From: Marinomonas sp. UCMA 3892
GTDB taxonomy: Bacteria > Pseudomonadota > Gammaproteobacteria > Pseudomonadales > Marinomonadaceae
Direction of reading: 5' to 3'
Length of the DNA: 64,000 nt
Assembly: GCF_012726345.1 (NCBI RefSeq)
Contig: NZ_PTXN01000003.1
Span: forward strand, 164,996 to 228,995
Positions 8,930-16,358 of this stretch are shown here, in pieces. The notes below the pieces were generated by a model that saw only the letters and a list, made by a program, of their open reading frames with translations, had not been told where the DNA came from and did not search any database. How positions within the stretch are numbered: position 1 is the stretch's first letter; each line of letters starts with the position of its first letter. The translations under genes and the position numbers were made by a program.

Positions 8930-9961
8930 TTAACGGAATGATTTTGCGTACATCAACCCGCCCTTAGTCCATAATTCATTCAATGTACCTTCACGCTCTA
9001 AACCCAAAACACTATCAGTTCCTACGTTACGTTCGTACACTTCACCGTAATTACCAACGTTTTTAATAACTTGAAATGCCCAGTCCTGAGGAAGTCCTAG
9101 ACCTGTATTCAGATCACCTTCAACACCAAGTAAGCGGCGAACCACTGGACTTTGGCTTTCTGCACGCATTTTCTCGACGTTTTGTGAATTCACGCCAAAC
9201 TCTTCCGCTGCAACCATGGCAGCAAAAGTCCATTTCACAACATTCGCCCATTCGCTGTCGTTTTGTTTTACAGCAAACGATAAGGCTTCTTTGGAAATAG
9301 TTTCAGGCAAAATAACGTAATCATTTGGATTCGGTGCTGCAGAACGTTGCGCAGCTAAACCCGATTTGTCATTGGTCAAAGCATCGCAGTTGTTGTTAAA
9401 AAAAGCCGTGTTGCGCACAGAAGAGTCATCAAACACGACGGTTTTTATATCTAAATTATTCGCACGGCTGTAATCCGCGATGTTCAATTCGCTAGAAGTT
9501 CCGGTCAATACACAAACCGTTGCGCCATTTAGCTCTTTTACAGATTTCACGCCCAAATCTTTACGCACCATGAAACCTTGGCCGTCATAAAAATACGTAT
9601 CAAGAAAATCTAAGCCCTGTGCTGAATCACGGGACAGCGTCCACGTCATGCCTTTTGATAAAATGTCACCTTTACCACTCTTAATAGAAGTGAAGCTTTG
9701 CGCCCACTGTACCGGCAGGAATTTCACTTTAGAGGCATCACCAAACACCGCGGAAGCCACGCCACGACACATATCAATGTCCATGCCCTGCCATTCGCCA
9801 GCCTTGTTTAAGCTGTAAAAACCCGGAAAAGAGTTACCAATTACACAGTTTACATAGCCACGTTCTTTTACCGCATCTAAGGTAGAAGTGGTATCCGCTG
9901 CATAACTGTTTGCCGCTAGAAGCGTTGTAGTTGCTGCTAACGCTAGAGAAAATTTCTTCAT
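8930..9961 (-). CDS. aapJ: Amino-acid ABC transporter periplasmic binding protein AapJ
   Basis: The 343-residue solute-binding protein (family 3) starts with a clear Sec signal peptide, MKKFSLALAATTTLLAANSYA, probably cleaved after AYA. The mature protein contains family phrases 'VNCVIGNSFPGFYSLNKAGEWQGMD', 'DMCRGVASAVFGD' and 'VCVLTGTSSELN', which match AapJ/BztA. It captures L-amino acids in the periplasm and delivers them to AapQM. It is the first gene of aapJQMP plus the oxidase gene. A divergent LysR regulator lies 200 bp upstream and probably controls it. The exact ligand (broad L-amino acids versus Glu/Gln/Asp) is not decided by sequence. Confidence 0.9.
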   Translation of the reverse strand: MKKFSLALAATTTLLAANSYAADTTSTLDAVKERGYVNCVIGNSFPGFYSLNKAGEWQGMDIDMCRGVASAVFGDASKVKFLPVQWAQSFTSIKSGKGDILSKGMTWTLSRDSAQGLDFLDTYFYDGQGFMVRKDLGVKSVKELNGATVCVLTGTSSELNIADYSRANNLDIKTVVFDDSSVRNTAFFNNNCDALTNDKSGLAAQRSAAPNPNDYVILPETISKEALSFAVKQNDSEWANVVKWTFAAMVAAEEFGVNSQNVEKMRAESQSPVVRRLLGVEGDLNTGLGLPQDWAFQVIKNVGNYGEVYERNVGTDSVLGLEREGTLNELWTKGGLMYAKSFR

Positions 9962-10092
9962 TGTTCGTTCCTTTTATATGCTGTTGATTTTATGGTTTCT
10001 TTTTATTCGAACTCATTTTTATTATGAATCGAGTCCGCGATCCCATCGTTTTATTAAATCTTTTGATGCAGATCAAACAACTAACAGTTAGG

Positions 10093-10117
10093 ATCTTATG
10101 TGAAGATTTTCTATAAT
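10093..10117 (+). promoter_or_regulatory. LysR-type operator and -10 of the divergent aapJ/lysR region
   Basis: The dyad ATCTT-ATGTG-AAGAT at 10093-10107 contains a T-N11-A LysR box. A TATAAT hexamer follows at 10112-10117 in the sense of the regulator gene. The overlap fits LysR autoregulation and divergent control of aapJ. No strong -35 hexamer was found. Confidence 0.4.
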
Positions 10118-10161
10118 CACACTGAATATTTTTAATAGTCTAATAACTTTAGGTTATGCCG

Positions 10162-11091
10162 ATGAACATCAATAAGTTGCGTATATTTCACGAGGTCTTT
10201 GTTACTGGCAGCATCACTAGAGCCGCAGAGCGGAGCTATGTCAGCCAACCAGCGGCCAGTAAAATGCTAGCGAATTTTGAAGATGAAATTGGCTATAAAT
10301 TGTTTGTGCGTAACAACGGCAAGCTCATTCCGACAGATGAAGCGCTCTACTTGCACGAAGAGGTCTATGGCATCTTGCAAGGCGTAAACCATCTAGAAGA
10401 CAGCATAAAACGAGCAAAAAACAGCAAAACAGGCAGATTACGCATCGCCACCATTTTCGGTCCGTCCTATCAATTTTTACCTGAACTCATTGCCGAGTAT
10501 ATGAAAGCAAACCCTGGCGTAGATGTGAGTTTACACCTCTCCGGCTGCTCGGCCATTCGACAAGGTATCGCATCAGGACAATATCAAATCGGCTTGGTTG
10601 ATAAAGCCCAAAGTTCCTCAAAGCACGACTCAGTCGCCTTCGACTTACCTTGTTATTGCGCGGTACCAAAAGATCACCCAGCTGCCCAGCTAGACGTTAT
10701 TCACCCTAATGATTTATTGGATCTTAGCTGGATTACTCTGGATTCAGAAAACGCTACTACAAAAGCATTAAAACGCATTTATGCTGAAATGGGATTGCCA
10801 TTGAATCGAACCCTAGAAGTCCATACGACCATTCATGGCCTTTCCTTTGTTAACTTGGGAATGGGCGCCACCTTGGTCGACATACTGAACTTCCGTTACT
10901 TTGACAAAGTCTTTCAATTGCCCAACGTCGTTTTGAAACCGTTCCACCCCAGCGTTGTTGAACCGCTCGAAGTACTGACCTCCAATTTGAGTCCACTGTC
11001 TGGCCTCGCCAAAGATTTTTACGACGCATTGATACGTAAACTAGAAATACAAACTCAGCTTCCACCGGACACAAAGCATGCTTCCCGATGA
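10162..11091 (+). CDS. LysR-family transcriptional regulator
   Basis: The protein (about 309 residues) has an N-terminal winged helix-turn-helix 'IFHEVFVTGSITRAAERSYVSQPAASKMLANFE', then a linker helix and a periplasmic-binding-like effector domain. Its style resembles OccR/NocR opine regulators. Two in-frame ATGs occur at 10156 and 10162. The second is preferred because AGG at about 10151 then has normal spacing and the protein starts MNINKLRIFHEVF, as in relatives. It is divergent from aapJ and probably responds to a compound imported or oxidised by that operon. Its 3' end overlaps tag by 14 bp, although the two functions look unrelated. Confidence 0.85.
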   Translation: MNINKLRIFHEVFVTGSITRAAERSYVSQPAASKMLANFEDEIGYKLFVRNNGKLIPTDEALYLHEEVYGILQGVNHLEDSIKRAKNSKTGRLRIATIFGPSYQFLPELIAEYMKANPGVDVSLHLSGCSAIRQGIASGQYQIGLVDKAQSSSKHDSVAFDLPCYCAVPKDHPAAQLDVIHPNDLLDLSWITLDSENATTKALKRIYAEMGLPLNRTLEVHTTIHGLSFVNLGMGATLVDILNFRYFDKVFQLPNVVLKPFHPSVVEPLEVLTSNLSPLSGLAKDFYDALIRKLEIQTQLPPDTKHASR

Positions 11092-11668
11092 TAAAACCCG
11101 CTGCGCGTGGGCCAGTTCCGCACCTGACTTTCCTGAATACCATGATAACGAATGGGGCTTTCCGGTTGATGACGACCAGCGTTTGTTTGAAAAACTCTGT
11201 TTAGAGACCTTTCAATCAGGCTTGAGCTGGCGAACTATTTTGACTAAGAGAGAAAATTTTCGCCTCGCCTTCAAGCAATTTGATTTTCATAAAGTGGCAT
11301 TATTTGGTGAGAAAGAAATAGCAGAACTACTTAACAACCAAGGCATAGTGCGGAATAAACGCAAAATCCTCGCGGTGATTAACAACGCCAAACGCGCTTT
11401 AGAAATGGTCGAAAAAGAAGGTTCATTAGCCGCCTTCATTTGGCGCTACGAACCCAACGAAAACACCCTGCCTCCGCCCGAAACTCAAACCACTTGCGCT
11501 GAATCTATCACCCTTTCTAAAGAACTCAAAAAACGTGGCTGGCAATTCGTCGGCCCAACGACAATGTACGCCTTCATGCAATCCATGGGACTCATCAACG
11601 ACCACGCCGAGAACTGTTTTATGCGGGAGAAAATAGATAAAGCGAGGAAAGGGTTTGTGAGGCCGTAA
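11078..11668 (+). CDS. tag: DNA-3-methyladenine glycosylase I
   Basis: The 196-residue enzyme excises 3-methyladenine from alkylated DNA. Signatures are clear: RCAW at residue 8 and YHDNEWG at residue 21 give zinc ligands Cys9 and His22, and 'CLETFQSGLSW' carries the catalytic-type Glu43. 'GIVRNKRKI' and 'KKRGWQFVGPTTMYAFMQSMGL' belong to the core, and 'NDHAENC' provides the second His/Cys zinc pair. It starts inside the end of the LysR gene (14-bp overlap). The tail after CFMR (EKIDKARKGFVRP) is absent from a second, diverged copy of the gene end found at 12098-12156. Confidence 0.95.
   Translation: MLPDDKTRCAWASSAPDFPEYHDNEWGFPVDDDQRLFEKLCLETFQSGLSWRTILTKRENFRLAFKQFDFHKVALFGEKEIAELLNNQGIVRNKRKILAVINNAKRALEMVEKEGSLAAFIWRYEPNENTLPPPETQTTCAESITLSKELKKRGWQFVGPTTMYAFMQSMGLINDHAENCFMREKIDKARKGFVRP
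11571..11626 (+). repeat. Direct repeat copy 1 (inside tag 3' end)
   Basis: This 56-bp stretch of tag recurs at 12098-12153 with the same spacing throughout. The first 37 bp are identical and the rest carries three substitutions. The two copies bracket the antitoxin gene. Confidence 0.9.
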
Positions 11669-11689
11669 AAGCACATCCAATCGATGCGC

Positions 11690-11989
11690 TCATTTTTGCG
11701 TATGGATCACGGCTTTCAAATCAAAATTAAGGGATTTAAGCACTTTTACTATGGTGTCAAATTGTGGCCGAGAACCGGATCTAAGGGCTTTGTAAAGACT
11801 TTCACGCCCAAGCCCACTGTCTTTGGCTATCTGCGTCATGCCTCGAGCTTTGGCAATATGACCAAGCGCATGAATAAGCTCGTCGGTATCCCCATCCTCA
11901 AGCACCATAGATAAATAGGCGGCAATGTCTTCGTCGGAACGAAGCTGCTCAGCCATATCAAAGTTGGTCAGTTCTTTTATTGAAGTCAT
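11690..11989 (-). CDS. HigA-like addiction-module antitoxin (HI1420 type), apparently orphan
   Basis: The 99-residue protein matches the 'probable addiction module antidote' family downstream of phage-derived Gp49/RelE-like toxins. The N-terminus 'FDMAEQLRSDEDIAAYLSMVLEDGD' and the HTH 'ALGHIAKARGMTQIAKDSGLGRESLYKALR' are typical, as is the C-terminal 'PQFDTIVKVLKSLNFDLK'. Normally a toxin of about 100 residues lies immediately upstream. Here the upstream 110 bp hold a promoter and palindrome, then a duplicated fragment of tag, with no toxin gene. It may be a solitary repressor, a remnant, or an antitoxin protecting against a toxin elsewhere. It converges on tag. Confidence 0.85.
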   Translation of the reverse strand: MTSIKELTNFDMAEQLRSDEDIAAYLSMVLEDGDTDELIHALGHIAKARGMTQIAKDSGLGRESLYKALRSGSRPQFDTIVKVLKSLNFDLKAVIHTQK

Positions 11990-12020
11990 CTTGTCTCATC
12001 CAGTTTTGTAGCTCGCTGTT

Positions 12021-12059
12021 TTATTATACATAAAACAATCTGTATCCATTTGAATACAG
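12021..12059 (-). promoter_or_regulatory. Antitoxin promoter with palindromic operator
   Basis: The palindrome CTGTAT-N8-ATACAG occupies 12040-12059. On the minus strand a TATAAT hexamer lies just downstream (in TATGTATAATAAAAC, near 12022-12030), so the palindrome covers the -35 region. This is the layout expected for autorepression by the HTH antitoxin. Confidence 0.5.
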
Positions 12060-12097
12060 TGTGGTTGTTTTTCAACCTAATCTCAATGCTTTTTCCA

Positions 12098-12156
12098 CCT
12101 TCATGCAATCCATGGGACTCATCAACGACCACGCAGAACACTGTTTTATGCGGTAG
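12098..12156 (+). pseudogene. Second, detached copy of the tag 3' end
   Basis: In frame this reads FMQSMGLINDHAEHCFMR followed by TAG at 12154-12156. It is clearly a fragment of a 3-methyladenine glycosylase gene but has no upstream coding sequence. It differs from the intact gene by three bases in 56 and by ending right after CFMR. Weak similarity continues to about 12168. Confidence 0.85.
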
Positions 12157-12362
12157 GAGACAGATAAAAAATGAGTGGATTTTAAACAACAATCAGACAG
12201 AAAAAACTTAATTATGTAATTTACTTTTGAAGAAAAAGCGCCTAGTTTTATCGAATATAACTTAGGAAATAATGTGTAAGTTTCATGCTTTGCTGTGAAT
12301 TAAAAAACATGAAAAACCATAGTTTCTATGTGGGTTAAAGACCGAAATTAAGGACAGCCTAA

Positions 12363-13661
12363 ATGATTTTTAGCAAGAAAAAAGACAAGCCATCGACTTC
12401 GACCCCAGAGAACCAAAAACTAAAACAGTGTCACGATGAGTTAAATGCCATAAAGCAAAATACTGCCTGCATTAGCTTTGATGTAGACGGCATTATATTA
12501 GACGCCAATCCAATTTTTTTAGATGCGGTCGGCTATAAATTAGAAGATATCATTGGCAAACATCACCGCATATTTTGTGATGCAGAATATACAAAATCAA
12601 CAGAGTACAAAGCTTTTTGGGACGATCTAAAGAAAGGAAAATCCTTCCACGATACTTTTTTACGCTTCAAACAAGACAAGCAGCCAATCTATTTAGAAGC
12701 CAGCTATTTTCCTGTATCAGATGAAAGCGGTAAGGTTATAAAAATACTTAAAATAGCCAATGACATCACAGAAATGCAGGAGTCACTGAAAAATAAAAAT
12801 GCCATATTAACCGCTCTAGATCGCTCACTAGCCGTAATTGAATTTGATCCTGAAGGCAATATACTTCACGCCAACAGTAATTTTTTAAGAGCAATGAAAT
12901 ACGATCTACAAGACATTGTTGGCAAACATCATAAAATGTTTTGCGATGAGAAATTCTACCGAGATAACCCAAGCTTTTGGTCTAATTTAGCGCATGGACA
13001 ACACTCTTCAGGACGTTTTCAGCGCTTTGATGGTAACGGCAAAGTTATTTGGTTAGAAGCCACTTACAACCCCATCTTTGATGAAAAAGGCCGAGTCTAT
13101 AAAGTCATTAAATTCGCTTCTGACATTTCAGAACGAGTTAATAATGCCATGAACGCGATTGAACTTGCCGCCGCCACTTCGGAGCAAACCAGTCAGGTAT
13201 CATCAAACGCAGTAGAGATCCTCAATGCCTCAGTACAAACCTCCAATGATATTGCTGAAAAAGTAAAAAGTGCTGCAGAGATAGGGGATTTACTTAAATC
13301 ACAATCCAAAAGCATTTCAGACATCGTTGTGACCATTCGTTCTATTGCTGATCAAACTAACTTGCTCGCACTTAATGCCGCAATAGAAGCTGCACGCGCA
13401 GGCGATGCAGGTCGTGGTTTCTCAGTGGTAGCCGATGAAGTTCGTAAACTTGCCAGCAATACCGCCACAGCGACAGCAGAAATTGGCTCGGTTGTAGAAA
13501 AGAATCACAACCTAATTAATGAAATGGATGACATGTTACGCTCGGTGACAGGCATTGCTCTTCATGGCAAAGAAAGTATCAACGAAGTATCACGAGGCCT
13601 TACTGAGATTTCATCTGGTGTCGCGAGATTCGTCGAAATGGTCGACAAAATGAAAGACTGA
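12363..13661 (+). CDS. Soluble chemoreceptor with two PAS domains (BdlA-like)
   Basis: The 432-residue protein has no transmembrane segment. PAS 1 spans about residues 30-140 ('DANPIFLDAVGYKLEDIIGKHH', 'FCDAEY') and PAS 2 about 150-260 ('HANSNFLRAMKYDLQDIVGKHH', 'MFCDEKF'). The two are near-duplicates of each other. A C-terminal methyl-accepting signalling domain ends with the hairpin tip '[20 protein letters not shown]' and 'VVADEVRKLA'. The layout and length match BdlA of Pseudomonas aeruginosa, a cytoplasmic sensor linking redox or nutrient cues to biofilm dispersal. It should bind CheA/CheW; a haem or flavin cofactor is possible but unproven. An AAGGA ribosome-binding site precedes the ATG, and the gene appears monocistronic. 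Confidence 0.85.
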   Translation: MIFSKKKDKPSTSTPENQKLKQCHDELNAIKQNTACISFDVDGIILDANPIFLDAVGYKLEDIIGKHHRIFCDAEYTKSTEYKAFWDDLKKGKSFHDTFLRFKQDKQPIYLEASYFPVSDESGKVIKILKIANDITEMQESLKNKNAILTALDRSLAVIEFDPEGNILHANSNFLRAMKYDLQDIVGKHHKMFCDEKFYRDNPSFWSNLAHGQHSSGRFQRFDGNGKVIWLEATYNPIFDEKGRVYKVIKFASDISERVNNAMNAIELAAATSEQTSQVSSNAVEILNASVQTSNDIAEKVKSAAEIGDLLKSQSKSISDIVVTIRSIADQTNLLALNAAIEAARAGDAGRGFSVVADEVRKLASNTATATAEIGSVVEKNHNLINEMDDMLRSVTGIALHGKESINEVSRGLTEISSGVARFVEMVDKMKD

Positions 13662-13745
13662 CTAATGCTATACAACGATAGTTTGTAAAGGATGGGCACA
13701 CCAAGAGCGCATCTCGTTACCAATAGATTTAAAGGATAAAACTGT

Positions 13746-14663
13746 CTAAAAATGTCGAGTCATTTTCTCAACTAGATAATCGACAAAGACTCGCACTCTG
13801 GCTGGCATGTGTTGTCCACCGATAAATACAGCGTGGATGACTTCTTTATCCTGCGGGTTGAAATCTTCCAATAAGGGGATAAGTTGGCCCAATGCGAGAG
13901 CTTGTTGAATATGAAAGTTCCCAACCCTAGTGATGCCAATATCCGCCATCACTAGCTCCACCAACGTTTCACCATTATTAGATGTCATGTTGCCTTGTAT
14001 CGGTAGAATGTAGTCTTCGCCGTTTTCACGAAATGGCCAGCCAGGTTCTATCCTCTGAAAACTGAAATCCAGACAGTTAAAATGCTGTAAATCAGCGGGC
14101 GTTTTGGGAATACCAGCTTGCGCTAGATAGTTAGGAGTGGCAACAATCGTTCTACCTGTTTCACCAAGGCGTCTTGCCGTTAAATTACTATCAGGTAAAG
14201 AACCAAAACGTATCGCGACGTCAATATGACCATCTGCCACATTGCTAATCTTATCGCTTACTTCGACTTCTATTTTGATGTTGGGATAACGCTGCAAGAA
14301 CTCTTTGTATAAAGGAATCATGGTCAAACGACTATAAGCCGTTGGAGTACTGACTTTGATTAATCCACTTGGGCTTGCTCGATCGGCAATGGCACGTTCG
14401 GTTTCTTCTAAGTCTTTTAGTATACGCCGTGCCGCAAGGGCATAGGATTCACCTTCACTGGTTAAATAAAGCTTTCGAGTAGAACGAACCAACAATCTAA
14501 CGCCTAAACGCTTTTCTATTCTTGTCATCATCCGGCTTACTGCCGACGGCGTAAGACCTAGCTCCCTTGCCGCACCACTTAAACTTCCCGTCTTAGCGAC
14601 TGTTAAGAAAGTTTCCATCTCGGCGGTCTTATCTACTTTAATTTGTTTCATTTGTGAATCCAA
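13746..14663 (-). CDS. LysR-family regulator of the adjacent MFS exporter
   Basis: The 305-residue protein begins with a short extension (MDSQMKQIKVDK) and then a LysR helix-turn-helix 'METFLTVAKTGSLSGAARELGLTPSAVSRMMTRIEKRLG'. The effector domain includes 'HIDVAIRFGSLPDSNLTARRLGETGR' and 'NGETLVELVMADIGITRVGNFHI', which resemble the CrgA/DmlR-like subgroup. It is divergent from an MFS transporter gene with an 88-bp shared intergenic region containing a dyad. It therefore probably controls that transporter; the inducer is unknown. Confidence 0.88.
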   Translation of the reverse strand: MDSQMKQIKVDKTAEMETFLTVAKTGSLSGAARELGLTPSAVSRMMTRIEKRLGVRLLVRSTRKLYLTSEGESYALAARRILKDLEETERAIADRASPSGLIKVSTPTAYSRLTMIPLYKEFLQRYPNIKIEVEVSDKISNVADGHIDVAIRFGSLPDSNLTARRLGETGRTIVATPNYLAQAGIPKTPADLQHFNCLDFSFQRIEPGWPFRENGEDYILPIQGNMTSNNGETLVELVMADIGITRVGNFHIQQALALGQLIPLLEDFNPQDKEVIHAVFIGGQHMPARVRVFVDYLVEKMTRHF

Positions 14664-14708
14664 TGCAAAACAGAATAGCTTTTTTGCCCACTATTCGGGC
14701 ATTTATTA

Positions 14709-14744
14709 TCTCGTTATATTCTTTCACATCATAAATAAACGAGA
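14709..14744. promoter_or_regulatory. Dyad in the divergent lysR/MFS intergenic region
   Basis: TCTCGTT at 14709-14715 is inverted as AACGAGA at 14738-14744, just upstream of the MFS start codon. It is a candidate LysR binding site. Confidence 0.35.
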
Positions 14745-14751
14745 GATAAAC

Positions 14752-15927
14752 ATGAAGATTAACTTTCCATTAATGGCGTTAGCCATGGGAGCTTTTGGAA
14801 TCGGTGTGACGGAATTTTCCCCCATGGGGATGTTGCCAGTGATTGCCGGAGATTTAGGTGTTTCTATTCCGACAGCTGGTATGCTCATCAGCGCTTATGC
14901 CTTTGGCGTACTAATTGGTGCACCTATTATGACCTTACTGTTTGCAAATATGCCACGACGTCGTTTGCTGGTGTTGTCTATGGGGATCTTTACTGTAGGG
15001 AATCTAATCAGTGCAATGGCTGACAGTTACAGTGCGCTGATGATTGGGCGAATCATTACCTCATTTAATCACGGTGTATTTTTTGGCGTTGGTTCTGTGG
15101 TGGCAACCCAATTAGTGCCGCCGAATCAACGTGCTGGGGCTGTCGCGGCAATGTTTTCAGGTCTCACCATAGCAACAATTGGTGGCGTGCCATTAGCCAG
15201 TTTTGTCGGGGCGACATTTGGTTGGCGAAATGCTTTTTTTGGCATTGCTGTTATTGGTTTAGTGGCAATGGTGGCGTTACGAGTCAGTTTGCCTCCGCTG
15301 GTCAATCAAGAGAAGGCGAACATGCGTAATGAGTTGGCCGTGTTAAGCAAAGGCCCAGTCTTGGCTGCGTTGCTATTAACTGTGGTTGGCGCTAGCTCGA
15401 TGTTTACAGTATTTACTTACATCGTTCCTATTCTACAGCAAGAAACACATGCCTCGACCACCTTCGTGACCGCCATGTTGGTACTCTACGGCGCAGGGCT
15501 TGCCGTTGGTAATATTCTCGGTGGACGGTATGCAGACCGATCCCTGTACGGCACTTTGATTGTGTCGTTAATCGCGGTGATTTTACTGTTGATTATTTTT
15601 GCAGCAACCATGTCTTCCTCAATCATCGTTGTACCACTAATTTTCCTCTGGGGTATTGCCAGCTTTGCCGTGGTTCCGCCCTTGCAGTCTCTGGTAGTAC
15701 ATGAGGCCAGCGAAGCACCTAATCTTGCTTCTGCGATGAACATTGGCGCGTTTAATCTTGGCAATGCCGTTGGTGCGGCCTTGGGTGGCGGAGTGATAAG
15801 TGCAGGACTTGGATTGTCTTCGGTCGCCTTAGCGGGCGCTGGAACTGCAGTGCTAGGTTTGCTCATGGTATTGCTATTAAAACGTAGCCCTTCAAACCAA
15901 AGCAATGAACAAGTTGCCTCTTCCTAA
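14752..15927 (+). CDS. MFS transporter, DHA1 family (AraJ-like)
   Basis: The 391-residue protein has about 12 hydrophobic segments. It carries the MFS loop 2-3 signature 'APIMTLLFANMPRRRLLVLSMGIFTVGNL' and the conserved 'GVTEFSPMGMLPVIAGDLGVSIPTAGMLISAYAFGVLIG' start typical of AraJ/YdhP/CmlA-like proton-driven efflux proteins. It is divergent from a LysR regulator, a common arrangement for inducible exporters of sugars, aromatic compounds or drugs. Substrate is unknown. A GAGAGAT sequence precedes the ATG. It is followed by a 431-bp gene-free stretch that begins with a hairpin. Confidence 0.88.
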   Translation: MKINFPLMALAMGAFGIGVTEFSPMGMLPVIAGDLGVSIPTAGMLISAYAFGVLIGAPIMTLLFANMPRRRLLVLSMGIFTVGNLISAMADSYSALMIGRIITSFNHGVFFGVGSVVATQLVPPNQRAGAVAAMFSGLTIATIGGVPLASFVGATFGWRNAFFGIAVIGLVAMVALRVSLPPLVNQEKANMRNELAVLSKGPVLAALLLTVVGASSMFTVFTYIVPILQQETHASTTFVTAMLVLYGAGLAVGNILGGRYADRSLYGTLIVSLIAVILLLIIFAATMSSSIIVVPLIFLWGIASFAVVPPLQSLVVHEASEAPNLASAMNIGAFNLGNAVGAALGGGVISAGLGLSSVALAGAGTAVLGLLMVLLLKRSPSNQSNEQVASS

Positions 15928-16358
15928 TCTAGCCTTTTCTTAATCAACACGCGGGGAATGTTTTACGCATTAATCAAAGTATCCCCGCGTCGATGGAGCG
16001 CCTTGAGGTCATTTGTTTTCAACAACATCTGTTTACGGCCTTCTTGATTAAGATCACTTTAAAAAACTGTCTTATGCTCAATAATGCAGTGCCCTATCTA
16101 CCATCGTTTGCTGCCCTGCCCATGTTTGCTTACGACATCACGCATAGAGCCAACACTCTATTTACTTTACATTCCCTCTGGGCCGAATACAAAAAATAAC
16201 CTTAAAGCATAAGAAGGCACTAAGGGAGCTATGGCATACAAGAATATATTTAATGTATAAGTTTAGTATCGGTTCGTCATAATTATGCATTTTCAAATTG
16301 ATATAAAGAAAATATCAATTACTCATCAGCATCAGTCGATTCAAAAGGACTTAACCTA
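15928..16358 (+). terminator. Gene-free stretch with a GC-rich hairpin after the MFS gene
   Basis: ACGCGGGGA at 15949-15957 pairs perfectly with TCCCCGCGT at 15982-15990 across a 24-nt loop. No U-run follows, so it is a possible rather than certain terminator. The remainder to 16358 shows no convincing gene; the short open frame at 15993-16199 has no recognisable domain or ribosome-binding site. An AAAAGGACT ribosome-binding site for the next gene ends the stretch. Confidence 0.4.

Noticed and set aside
12040..12059. LexA box
   Set aside because: The CTGT and ACAG ends are separated by 12 nt, not the 8 nt of the gammaproteobacterial LexA consensus.
11690..12156. Active integrative element
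   Set aside because: No integrase, recombinase or other mobile gene lies between the two tag-end copies; at most this is a remnant.
11986..12192. Toxin gene upstream of the antitoxin
   Set aside because: The minus-strand frame is largely antisense to the duplicated tag end and shows no RelE/Gp49-type toxin motif; the promoter lies inside it.
15993..16199. Small gene of 68 codons after the MFS gene
   Set aside because: No ribosome-binding site, no recognisable domain, and amino-acid composition looks random.
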